The notes under the pieces: generated by a model
What the model was told of the DNA's origin: nothing
The model's database searches: none
The model's input: only the letters and a program-made list of their open reading frames with translations
DNA from: a virus
Direction: 5' to 3' (one strand)
DNA length: 39,884 nt
Virus record (IMG/VR): IMGVR_UViG_3300029892_000009
Coordinates: 1 to 39,884 of that record
Translations under genes and position numbers: made by a program
Part shown: one piece after another, positions 6,091-13,240 of the stretch
Layout of the letters: the number at the start of each line of letters is the position of its first letter
How positions within the stretch are numbered: the first letter of the stretch is position 1

Positions 6091-6126
6091 CGAGCTGCAA
6101 CACTATGTTGCAGTTCGTGTTTTCCC
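6091..6126 (+). terminator. Rho-independent terminator or attenuator after the SSB gene
   Basis: CGAGCTGCAAC (6091-6101) pairs with GTTGCAGTTCG (6107-6117) with a single G-U pair and a five-base loop, followed by TGTTTT. The U run is interrupted, so it may be partial. A palindromic TTTCAA/TTGAAA element lies just before it (6070-6090). Confidence 0.65.
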
Positions 6127-6133
6127 ATTGAAT

Positions 6134-6520
6134 ATGTCAATAAGAAATTTTATTTCTAAACTATTACTAATCATAATAATTAGTGGATGTGATATTCCTT
6201 CATTTGCACGTAGAATTAAAACTCCTCTTTTCCCACTCACTATTGGACAATTTACCTTAACTGAAGAAACTTGGGAACATATTCAAGAAAAACATCCAGA
6301 TGTTACCATTGAATATATAAAAATAACCTTATTAGACCCGCAGTTAATTGTGATAGACAGTAAGCGTCCAGATACTAAGATTTATCTAAGAAGAGTGGGA
6401 GAAGAAGAAAAAGTTTTAGCAGTTGTGGTTTGGTTGATTGTGCCTGTGAAAGGTTATGTAAAGACGGCGTATTTTACTCATGTATATGATGAAGTGATGC
6501 CAAAAAGGAAAGGGAAATAA
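6134..6520 (+). CDS. Putative lipoprotein with BECR (barnase-EndoU-ColicinE5/D-RelE) nuclease-like domain
   Basis: The 128-residue product starts with a short basic segment and a hydrophobic stretch ending in IISGC, a good lipobox, so export and lipidation are plausible. The remainder resembles phage-associated BECR-fold nucleases: TWEHIQEKHPDV, a LLDPQLIVID strand/turn, LAVVVWLIV and a conserved TAYFTHVYDE end; the His and Thr residues are candidate active-site positions. There is no ribosome binding site before ATG 6134 or TTG 6128, and a terminator precedes it, so the gene behaves like a separately acquired moron. Phage lipoproteins often act in superinfection exclusion. Both the fold and the role are inferences. 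Confidence 0.55.
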   Translation: MSIRNFISKLLLIIIISGCDIPSFARRIKTPLFPLTIGQFTLTEETWEHIQEKHPDVTIEYIKITLLDPQLIVIDSKRPDTKIYLRRVGEEEKVLAVVVWLIVPVKGYVKTAYFTHVYDEVMPKRKGK

Positions 6521-6600
6521 TGGATTCAATAATAAAAGACATATTGGGATTGATTGCAGTAATGGTATTGGCATACCTCATTTGGGGATGGCCAAAATGA
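6520..6600 (+). CDS. Single-pass membrane peptide (26 aa)
   Basis: TAATG overlap with the lipoprotein gene and AAAAGGAAAGGG upstream. The 26 residues are almost one transmembrane helix (DILGLIAVMVLAYLIWGW). The size and position among other membrane genes resemble small holin-like or inhibitor peptides, but nothing specific identifies it. Confidence 0.5.
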   Translation: MDSIIKDILGLIAVMVLAYLIWGWPK

Positions 6601-6737
6601 ATTGGTTGTTTCCATTGATTTTTTCAACTGTCTTTGCATTTGTTTTCTTAACAAGAGGAGGAGATGTACTTTTTTGCCTCAACTTTCTGATATTTTTATT
6701 CCTAATTAATTTAATTAGAGGAGGTAAAAATGAATAA
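6597..6737 (+). CDS. Two-helix membrane peptide (46 aa)
   Basis: Starts in an ATGA overlap with the previous peptide. Two hydrophobic segments (LFPLIFSTVFAFVFL and FCLNFLIFLFLINLI) are separated by a TRGGDV turn. Its last codons overlap the next gene, whose ribosome binding site (AGAGGAGG) lies inside it. Function unknown. Confidence 0.5.
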   Translation: MNWLFPLIFSTVFAFVFLTRGGDVLFCLNFLIFLFLINLIRGGKNE

Positions 6738-7149
6738 AGAACTTCTACAAATTATCTCTATGACCTTCGGCGGCTTACTTTTCAGTTTAGGAGGCTACAG
6801 ATGGAAATGGTTGAGAAGATTTTGTTTGCCTTTTGTTTTAGCCGCAGTTGCTTACATCTCAAATTTTCCTCTCCATAAGGTAGTTTTATTGATGATAGGC
6901 CTAATGTTTGCATTTTCTCTGGGGTATGGCGAACGCAAGCCATACTCCATCAAAATGTTGGTGGGGATTTGCTTCATCTTACCAACTCTATTATTAGGCT
7001 ATACCATTTGGCAACTTATCACACCTATCTTATGGATTATTATGTTTCGATTATCAAATTGGCGACCACTCGCAAATCAATTCTATTGGAAAATGTGCGA
7101 GTTTATGACTGGAGCATTAATTGGAGTAACAATAGGAGCACTGATATAA
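6730..7149 (+). CDS. Multi-pass membrane protein (139 aa), unknown
   Basis: ATG with AGAGGAGGTAAAA upstream. Four to five hydrophobic segments can be seen (FGGLLFSLGG, FVLAAVAYI, VVLLMIGLMFAFSLG, GICFILPTLLLGY, ALIGVTIGALI). It forms a membrane cluster with the three upstream genes. No family recognised. A role in envelope modification or superinfection exclusion is possible but unsupported by a motif. Confidence 0.65.
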   Translation: MNKELLQIISMTFGGLLFSLGGYRWKWLRRFCLPFVLAAVAYISNFPLHKVVLLMIGLMFAFSLGYGERKPYSIKMLVGICFILPTLLLGYTIWQLITPILWIIMFRLSNWRPLANQFYWKMCEFMTGALIGVTIGALI

Positions 7150-7151
7150 TT

Positions 7152-7221
7152 AAATGTATTTCTTATTTGCTCACAATAACTATAACTTTATAAAATAAAT
7201 GTATTTCTTATTTACTCACAA
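7152..7221. repeat. Direct repeat of 25 bases (24/25 identical), two copies
   Basis: AAATGTATTTCTTATTTGCT plus CACAA at 7152-7176 recurs at 7197-7221 with one substitution. Each copy begins an ATG reading frame: the first stops after 14 codons, the second opens into the 69-codon frame at 7199. It looks like a local duplication. Confidence 0.75.
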
Positions 7222-7408
7222 CAGCCACGACTTTGTAGTTAATATCTCCCTTAATATTATTGGTTGCTGGAAAAATAACACATACTTTCCACTTCAAAAA
7301 TTTGACAAAAAAATGTATGAAATGAGTGTAAGATGTGAGGCGGAGTTGAACCAAAAATTAATTCAGCTTCATTCCAATTTAATGGAAAAGAGGAAAAATG
7401 CCAAATGA
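7199..7408 (+). CDS. Uncertain small protein (69 aa)
   Basis: Open frame ending in an ATGA overlap with the polymerase gene, which favours translation, but there is no ribosome binding site before ATG 7199. A shorter form from ATG 7314 would give a charged helix (MYEMSVRCEAELNQKLIQLH). No family recognised. Confidence 0.4.
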   Translation: MYFLFTHNSHDFVVNISLNIIGCWKNNTYFPLQKFDKKMYEMSVRCEAELNQKLIQLHSNLMEKRKNAK

Positions 7409-9657
7409 ATACAATAGTTCCATTTGAAGGTCCCACTGACGCAAAGATTTACATAGTAGGGGAAGCACCTGGCGCAGAAGAAGAAGCACAAGGACGACCC
7501 TTTGTTGGAAGTGCAGGACGAATACTTGATAAGTTATTGATGGATGTAGGTATAGTGAGAAGTGAATGTCGTCTTGCAAATGTAATGAGAATTCGTCCGC
7601 CAACGAATAACTTTGCTCACTTCTATGTTGACAAACAGATGCATATACCAAAGCCAGAATTAATTGAAGGAAGAAAATATTTGTTGGAAGACATCAAAAA
7701 GTGCAGACCAAATGTTGTCTGTGCTTTAGGAAATGAAGCATTGATGGCACTATTCTCCCACAGAAATATTACTGATTGGCGTGGCAGTATTCTTTGGCAT
7801 CATCGTCTTAATGTCAAAGTTATTCCCACAGTGCACCCTGCAATGATTATGCGTCAATGGGATTTTGCACCACTTGTTTTATTCGACCTGCGAAAAGTGA
7901 AGGAAGAAAGTGAGACACCAAAATGTAATATACCAAATAGGGACTTCATTCTTGCACCAACATTTGAACAAGTGATGTGTGAATTGGTTAGGTTGCAAAA
8001 ATGTAAAAAAATTGCATTTGATATTGAAACAGAAGGAACTATAATAACTGCCATCGCATTTGCTGATTCGCCTTTTTCTGCCATCTGCATTCCCTTCACA
8101 TTTAGCAAAGGAACAGAGACCATCAACTACTGGCCAACAATAGAAGAAGAAATTGCGGTAATGAATGAAATAAAAAAGTTGATGGAAGATGAGAAAATTG
8201 AGAAGATTGCACAAAATGCTCAATTTGATTGTGTCATATTTGCCATCAATCCTCCTTACATCAATACCAAAAATTTGGTGATGGACACAATGTGCGCTCA
8301 CCACACAATTTACCCAGAATTGCCTAAAGGATTAGAAGTATTATGCAGTATTTATACTCGTCAACCTTACTATAAACATTGGGCAAAAACTGGCTCAGCA
8401 GTAGATTTTTGGAAGTATAATGCAATGGATGCCTGCATTGCATTTGAAACTGCAATTGCAATTGAGAAGGAAATGAAAGAGTTTGGTGTGTATGACTTTT
8501 ACTACAAACTGGTGCATCCATTGATACCAATATTAACTGAGATGCAAATAAGAGGAGTGAAAGTTGATAATCTCGTAAGGCTACAAGCAAATGAGGAATG
8601 CTTGAGAAAAGTTGCAGAAACACAAAACAGATTGAATGAATTGGTAGGAAGACAGGTAAATGTGGTGTCACCAAAGCAACTTAAACAATTATTTTATGAA
8701 GAGATGAAATTGCCTCCTCGCATTAGCAGAGTGCGAGGAACAGAAACAACAGATGAAGAAGCAATTGAAGCACTTGCAGCACAATATCCAAATGAGGTAT
8801 TTGATTTAATCTTAACAATAAGAAAGAACCTGAAGCTGTTAGGAACATATTTGACAGATGAAGGAGAGAGGATAAGATGCTCATATCTCATCGGTGGAAC
8901 AAAAACAGGAAGACTATCCAGTAGAGAAAGTGTGTTTGGCACTGGGTCAAATTTACAAAATATACCAAAAGGCATTTGCAGAAAGATGTTTGTCGCTGAC
9001 GAAGGAAAGGTGTTTATTGAGGCAGATTTGTCGCAAGCCGAAGCAAGAATTGTCGCATACCTCTCAGGAGAAGAGAAATTAATTAATTTGTTCGAGAAAG
9101 GAGGTGACATACACGCACAAGTTGCAGAATGGATTGGTGTTGATAGAGAGCTGGCAAAAAGATTAGTGCACGGAAGTAATTACGGAATTGGTGTAAGAAC
9201 ATTTGCTTACCACGCACAAATCAAAGAAAGCAAAGCAAGGGAGGTATTGCAGAAGTATTTTGACACATTCCCAAAAATCAAAATGTGGCAATTACAAATA
9301 CAAGCACATCTTTCTAAAACACGAATAATGGAAACACCAATGGGAAGAAAAAGACTATTCTTTGGTCGTTGGGGAGAGCAATTGTTTCGTGAGGCATATA
9401 GCTACATACCGCAATCCACAGTTGCTGATGTCTTAAATTTGGCAATCATCAATTTAAAGAAATCAATACCAAATGCGGAGATTATGTTGCAAATACATGA
9501 TGCCTTTGTGGTGCAATGTGCGGAAGGAGAAGTAAACATGTATGCTGATGCAATTAAAGAAATATTTAAAATACCTCTCACAATAAACAACAAGACATTC
9601 ACAATCCCTGTTGAGATTAAGACAGGTAAAAACTGGGACGAAATGCACAAAAGGTGA
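7405..9657 (+). CDS. DNA polymerase: uracil-DNA glycosylase-like domain + 3'-5' exonuclease + family A polymerase
   Basis: The 750-residue replicative polymerase. Residues about 1-180 resemble family 4 uracil-DNA glycosylases: IYIVGEAPGAEEEAQGRPF (motif 1) and TVHPAMIM (HPA motif 2); the usual N-terminal CxxC of the Fe-S cluster is absent. A DnaQ-like exonuclease follows, with FDIETEG (about 205), AQNAQFD (about 270) and YNAMDA (about 338). The family A core has DLSQAEARIV (motif A, about 541), RLVHGSNYGIG (motif B) and QIHDAFVV (motif C, about 696), where the usual HDE is HDA. A UDG-like domain N-terminal to a PolA-type polymerase is known from phage SPO1, so this fusion is not unique. The start overlaps the previous stop, with GAGG upstream. 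Confidence 0.9.
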   Translation: MNTIVPFEGPTDAKIYIVGEAPGAEEEAQGRPFVGSAGRILDKLLMDVGIVRSECRLANVMRIRPPTNNFAHFYVDKQMHIPKPELIEGRKYLLEDIKKCRPNVVCALGNEALMALFSHRNITDWRGSILWHHRLNVKVIPTVHPAMIMRQWDFAPLVLFDLRKVKEESETPKCNIPNRDFILAPTFEQVMCELVRLQKCKKIAFDIETEGTIITAIAFADSPFSAICIPFTFSKGTETINYWPTIEEEIAVMNEIKKLMEDEKIEKIAQNAQFDCVIFAINPPYINTKNLVMDTMCAHHTIYPELPKGLEVLCSIYTRQPYYKHWAKTGSAVDFWKYNAMDACIAFETAIAIEKEMKEFGVYDFYYKLVHPLIPILTEMQIRGVKVDNLVRLQANEECLRKVAETQNRLNELVGRQVNVVSPKQLKQLFYEEMKLPPRISRVRGTETTDEEAIEALAAQYPNEVFDLILTIRKNLKLLGTYLTDEGERIRCSYLIGGTKTGRLSSRESVFGTGSNLQNIPKGICRKMFVADEGKVFIEADLSQAEARIVAYLSGEEKLINLFEKGGDIHAQVAEWIGVDRELAKRLVHGSNYGIGVRTFAYHAQIKESKAREVLQKYFDTFPKIKMWQLQIQAHLSKTRIMETPMGRKRLFFGRWGEQLFREAYSYIPQSTVADVLNLAIINLKKSIPNAEIMLQIHDAFVVQCAEGEVNMYADAIKEIFKIPLTINNKTFTIPVEIKTGKNWDEMHKR

Positions 9658-9686
9658 GGAAATGCGTGAAAAAAGGGAGTGAGAAA

Positions 9687-9842
9687 ATGATAATTTGCAC
9701 TTGTATCGTTTGCGGTTGTAAGTGGGGATACAACGATGAGACAGATATAGATGTAATTAGAGCGACTGCTTCTCCTTGCGGTCATCAAGGATTGTTTAAA
9801 GTTGAGGATGAAAAGGAGGTGAGGCACGGCGAGGTTAGGTAA
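9687..9842 (+). CDS. Cys-rich mini-protein (51 aa)
   Basis: ATG at 9687 follows AAAGGGAGTGAG; a GTG at 9654 is an alternative start overlapping the polymerase stop. It begins MIICTCIVCGCKWGY with CxCxxCxC and has a later PCGH, a likely zinc-binding protein. Its last eight codons are read from the first units of the NNGGT array, so the C-terminus may be a product of repeat invasion. Confidence 0.6.
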   Translation: MIICTCIVCGCKWGYNDETDIDVIRATASPCGHQGLFKVEDEKEVRHGEVR

Positions 9843-10050
9843 GGCGATGTATGGTTGGGTCGGGCAAGGTTTGGTGAGGTAGGCTTTGGTTTGGTTCGGT
9901 CAGGTAGGGTGAGGTTTGGTGATGTTTGGTTTGGATTGGTGGGGCACGGTTTGGCAAAGTAAGGTGCGGTTTGGTTAGGTGTGTCGGGGTGAGGTGTTGT
10001 GCGGTTTGGTGTGGTTCGGTTGGGTCTGGTTTGGTAAGGTAAGGTAGGGT
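9816..10050 (+). repeat. 47-unit degenerate pentanucleotide array (NNGGT)
   Basis: From 9816 to 10050 every five-base step is a unit of form NNGGT, with no insertion or deletion over 235 bases: 34 of 47 units end exactly in GGT, and most others differ by one base (GGC, TGT, AGT). The first two bases vary (TT, GA, AA, GC, TC and others). It fills the space between two genes, ends just before the ribosome binding site of the 10079 gene and is extremely G/T-rich on the coding strand. The reading frame on the opposite strand is only a consequence of stop-free ACC units. Possible roles are G-rich secondary structure, a replication/recombination signal or selfish slippage; none is shown. Confidence 0.9.
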
Positions 10051-10078
10051 AGGGACAATACAAAGAAAGGAGGAAAAA

Positions 10079-10603
10079 ATGAAAAAAGTAAAAGTTAAAA
10101 TTGAGGGTATAGCACCATTATTACAGCATCGTTTTCCAGAAGAAGAAAATCCAGAGCATAAGTCAAAGAAGAAAATAAAAGAGTTTCCTGCAAGAGAGGA
10201 ATGTGAGAAGAGTTTGTATAAAGACGAGAAAGGAACTATTTATCAGCCTGCCACTCACATTTTAGGAGCTTTAATTAAAGCTGGAGCAAGATTTCAGTTT
10301 GAAAGAAAACTAACTTATTCCTCAGTTATAAAAAGTAGTGTTTTCGTTACTCCAGATGCGATACCCCATATCTGCCAGGAATGGGTAATTGACCGTAGAC
10401 CTGTAGTTATACAAAGGATGAGAATAATGCGTGCCAGACCACGTTTTGACAAGTGGGCGTTGGAGTTTGAAATTGAGTATGATGAGGAAATAATTGGAAA
10501 AGATAAGTTAAAGGAGATACTTGATTATGCAGGTCAAAGGATAGGCATTGGTGATTATCGTCCTTTGATGGGAAGGTTTATAGTTACAAAGTTTGAGGAA
10601 TAA
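10079..10603 (+). CDS. Conserved-looking protein of unknown function (174 aa)
   Basis: ATG with AAAGGAGGAAAAA upstream. The 174 residues look like an alpha/beta protein: VKVKIEGIAPLLQHRF at the N-terminus, a Lys-rich loop, TIYQPATHILGALIKAGARF, and a C-terminal GQRIGIGDYRPLMGRFIV. The glycine-rich ending recalls RAMP/Cas7-type RNA-recognition folds in appearance, but that resemblance is weak and I do not assign it. It lies between the polymerase and a DUF3987-like ATPase, so a replication role is likely. Confidence 0.75.
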   Translation: MKKVKVKIEGIAPLLQHRFPEEENPEHKSKKKIKEFPAREECEKSLYKDEKGTIYQPATHILGALIKAGARFQFERKLTYSSVIKSSVFVTPDAIPHICQEWVIDRRPVVIQRMRIMRARPRFDKWALEFEIEYDEEIIGKDKLKEILDYAGQRIGIGDYRPLMGRFIVTKFEE

Positions 10604-10619
10604 AAAGGGAACTGCATAT

Positions 10620-11777
10620 ATGAGACAATGCAAGGACTGGTTAGGCACATACTTAGAGTATACGCAAGAACAGGAAAGTCCGAGTATGTTCCATCTTTGG
10701 GTCGGCTTGTCTGTCATTACCAGTGCGCTTGAGAGGAAAGTGTATATGGATAGAGGATATTACACACTTTATCCAAACTTATATATAGTATTAGTTGGCG
10801 CAAGTGCACGCACACGTCGCACAACTGCGATAAATATAGGCTACTCAATTTTCAAAGACGCACTTCCTAATGTATGCACAATAAGCCAGAAAATAACACC
10901 AGAGGCGTTAATATCTGTACTGGTAGACAAAAACAAAACGGGAATGGCAGGAGGAACTATTGTTAGTAGTGAGTTAAGTGTATTCCTGGGCACATCAGTT
11001 AAAGATGATGCACTCATACAATTACTTACTAAATTATATGATTGCGAAGATATATTTGATTATCATACAATAATAAGAGGAAGAGAGGTATGTCGTAATG
11101 TGTATATGAACTTAATTGGAAGCACAACACCAGAATGGATAAAAGGCTCACTACCCTCACACGCAATTGGAGGAGGATTTACTTCTCGTGTTATTTTCGT
11201 TTATCAATATGAACCAGAGAAGTTAGTGCCATTTCCTCAATTGACAAATAATCAGAGAAAACAGAGGCAGATGTTAATAGCTGACTTAAAGCTAATAAAT
11301 AAATTGAAAGGGAAGTATGAGTTGAATGAAGATGCAAAAAAGTGGTATGAGACGTGGTATGTGAATATATTTAGCAAGTCGATGAACAAAAGTGAGAGTG
11401 CATTGAACGGATATTATGGAAGGAAGCACGACACACTGTTGAAGGTTGCAATGTGTGTCGCTGCATCTCACAATGATGAGTTAATAGTAAATGATAGTGA
11501 TTTAGAGGTAGCATTAAAAGCGATGGATGAAAATGAGAAGTATTTGCCTGAAGTATTGAAGAGTGTGATGGCAACACAAGTTGGAGAAGACAAAGGAAAA
11601 GTGTATCGCACAATAGCAAGAAGAGAAGAGGCAAGTTTCACTGAGGTACTTCGTAATGTTAGCTATTGTATTGATGCGAAGAGATTGACTGAAGTATTGC
11701 AGAGTTTGCTTGCGGAGGAGATAATTGAAGAAATAATAAGAGATGGGAAGAGATATTTTAAGATAAAGAGGAAATGA
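10620..11777 (+). CDS. DUF3987-like (YfjI-type) ATPase, replication-associated
   Basis: 385 residues from ATG 10620 (AAAAAGGGAACTGC upstream; the frame is open from 10593). It matches the layout of DUF3987 proteins found near primase-helicase genes: PSMFHLWVGLSVITSALERK, then a strand and P-loop-like LVGASARTRRTTA, IVSSELSVFLG, a Y-D-C segment, and LIGSTTPEWI before GGGFTSRVIFVY. The P-loop lacks the normal GK[ST]; Arg takes the lysine place. A winged-helix-like C-terminus (FTEVLRNVSY...LLAEEIIEEI) follows. It is the only candidate for the replicative loader/helicase function in the window. Confidence 0.7.
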   Translation: MRQCKDWLGTYLEYTQEQESPSMFHLWVGLSVITSALERKVYMDRGYYTLYPNLYIVLVGASARTRRTTAINIGYSIFKDALPNVCTISQKITPEALISVLVDKNKTGMAGGTIVSSELSVFLGTSVKDDALIQLLTKLYDCEDIFDYHTIIRGREVCRNVYMNLIGSTTPEWIKGSLPSHAIGGGFTSRVIFVYQYEPEKLVPFPQLTNNQRKQRQMLIADLKLINKLKGKYELNEDAKKWYETWYVNIFSKSMNKSESALNGYYGRKHDTLLKVAMCVAASHNDELIVNDSDLEVALKAMDENEKYLPEVLKSVMATQVGEDKGKVYRTIARREEASFTEVLRNVSYCIDAKRLTEVLQSLLAEEIIEEIIRDGKRYFKIKRK

Positions 11778-11795
11778 AAGGAGGTGTGTAAGATA

Positions 11796-11909
11796 ATGGA
11801 AAATGGAAACATTGTTTTGTTTGTGTCTTTGGTTGTCATATTATCTATTGGTTTTTATATGGGATATAAATATGGAAACCAACAAATTCAGAAAAAAGGA
11901 GGTAAGTAA
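11796..11909 (+). CDS. Single-pass membrane peptide (37 aa)
   Basis: AAAGGAGGTGTGTAAGATA precedes the ATG. One transmembrane helix (IVLFVSLVVILSIGFYMG) with a polar, basic C-terminal tail (YKYGNQQIQKKGGK). The TAA overlaps the next ATG (TAATG). Function unknown; similar in build to the 2140 peptide. Confidence 0.65.
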   Translation: MENGNIVLFVSLVVILSIGFYMGYKYGNQQIQKKGGK

Positions 11910-12145
11910 TGATTAAAGTCAGCAAATATGTAGATATGACAAGAAAAGAGTTTCAGGGTAAATCAGAGCTGGAAATATGGATGATGTTACCAGCTGAATT
12001 GCAACAATGGGTAACTGTCAATCATATCTCTGAAGTAATACACAATGCAATCATTGAATTGGGGGAGAAAGTAGGGAGTGCAGTAATTGCAGTGGTGAAG
12101 AAGGAGAAGGAGAAAAAAACAAAGGAGGTAAGGGGTGACAACTGA
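11909..12145 (+). CDS. Small protein (78 aa), unknown
   Basis: Coupled to the preceding peptide by TAATG and with AAAAAAGGAGGTAAG as ribosome binding site. The product has helical segments (IWMMLPAELQQWV and SEVIHNAIIELGEKVGSAV) and a Lys/Glu-rich tail. It overlaps the methyltransferase start. No family recognised. Confidence 0.65.
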   Translation: MIKVSKYVDMTRKEFQGKSELEIWMMLPAELQQWVTVNHISEVIHNAIIELGEKVGSAVIAVVKKEKEKKTKEVRGDN

Positions 12146-13238
12146 AGATTTCACAATTTTAAATTATGCTTACTATCAGACTGAAAACGTCAAACTTTAT
12201 AAAGGTAATGCTTTAGAGATTTTGAAGACTTTTCCTGATGAATTTGTGGATTGTGTTCTAACTTCTCCTCCTTATTGGACATTAAGAAATTATGAATTAG
12301 AACCTCAAATCTGGGATGAACCTGTTTATAACTATAAACATGTTCACAATTGGGAATTAAATATCCATAAAGGCAGAATAGGATGGGAAGCAACTCCAAA
12401 AGGACAAAAACAATTTAAGAAAGCAACTACAGAAGATTATCAATCTGATTCTCAATTTTGTAATTGTGGAGCTTGGCGTGGTTCTTTAGGTTCAGAACCT
12501 ACTTTCCAACTTTATCTTAAACACCTTTACGATATTTTTGATGAGATAAAAAGAGTGCTTAAAAAAACAGGAACTTGTTGGGTAAATATAGGAGATTCTT
12601 ATAATAATCAATCTACAAATAATTTATCAGCAAAATGTCTTCTTCAAATTCCTTCTCGCTTTGCCATAGAAATGACAAATCGTGGCTGGACATTACGCAA
12701 TGAGTTGATTTGGCACAAGCCTAATTGTTTACCCTCATCAGCAAAAGATAGATTTACAGTAGATTTTGAAAAAATATTTTTCTTTGTAAAAAATAAAAAG
12801 TATTGGTTTGAACAGCAATTTGAAAAATATCAAGCACCAATAAACAGATGGGGTGGAAATTATTTTAATTATAAAGTTAAAGATGCAAAAGAAATAGAAC
12901 AATATGTTGAATCTCAAAAGGCACTTTTAAGAAGTAGAAATATGCGACCTAACAAATTAGGTCGCAACAAACGTTGTGTTTGGACTATTCCAACAAAAGG
13001 CTTTACAGGAGCTCACTTTGCAGTTTATCCAGAAGAACTTTGTATAACTCCAATTAAAGCAGGATGTCAAAAAAATGGTATTATTCTTGACCCATTTATG
13101 GGAAGCGGAACAACAGGGGTGGTTGCACGAAAATTAGGCAGGAAGTTTATTGGAATAGAATTATCTAAAAAATATTTAGATGAGATTATCATACCAAGAT
13201 TAAATAAATTACAATTACAGAAAGAATTGTGGACATAA
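12135..13238 (+). CDS. DNA methyltransferase, beta-class (N4-cytosine or N6-adenine), orphan
   Basis: GTG start with AAAGGAGGTAAG upstream; 367 residues. The catalytic motif IV, TSPPYWTLRNY, is at about residue 42, and the S-adenosylmethionine motif I, DPFMGSGTTGVVARKLGRKF, is C-terminal (about 319), the order of beta-class enzymes. SPPY is common in N4-cytosine enzymes but also occurs in N6-adenine ones. A Cys pair (FCNCGAW) lies in the central insertion, probably target recognition. No restriction gene accompanies it, so it is likely a protective or regulatory solitary methylase. It ends the early operon two bases from the convergent late operon. Confidence 0.88.
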   Translation: MTTEDFTILNYAYYQTENVKLYKGNALEILKTFPDEFVDCVLTSPPYWTLRNYELEPQIWDEPVYNYKHVHNWELNIHKGRIGWEATPKGQKQFKKATTEDYQSDSQFCNCGAWRGSLGSEPTFQLYLKHLYDIFDEIKRVLKKTGTCWVNIGDSYNNQSTNNLSAKCLLQIPSRFAIEMTNRGWTLRNELIWHKPNCLPSSAKDRFTVDFEKIFFFVKNKKYWFEQQFEKYQAPINRWGGNYFNYKVKDAKEIEQYVESQKALLRSRNMRPNKLGRNKRCVWTIPTKGFTGAHFAVYPEELCITPIKAGCQKNGIILDPFMGSGTTGVVARKLGRKFIGIELSKKYLDEIIIPRLNKLQLQKELWT

Positions 13239-13240
13239 AA

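Noticed and set aside
9785-10063. 92-codon minus-strand frame with a Pro/Thr/Asn repeat protein
   Set aside because: It is the translation of the NNGGT array (ACCNN on this strand has no stop codons), has no ribosome binding site and opposes the early operon.
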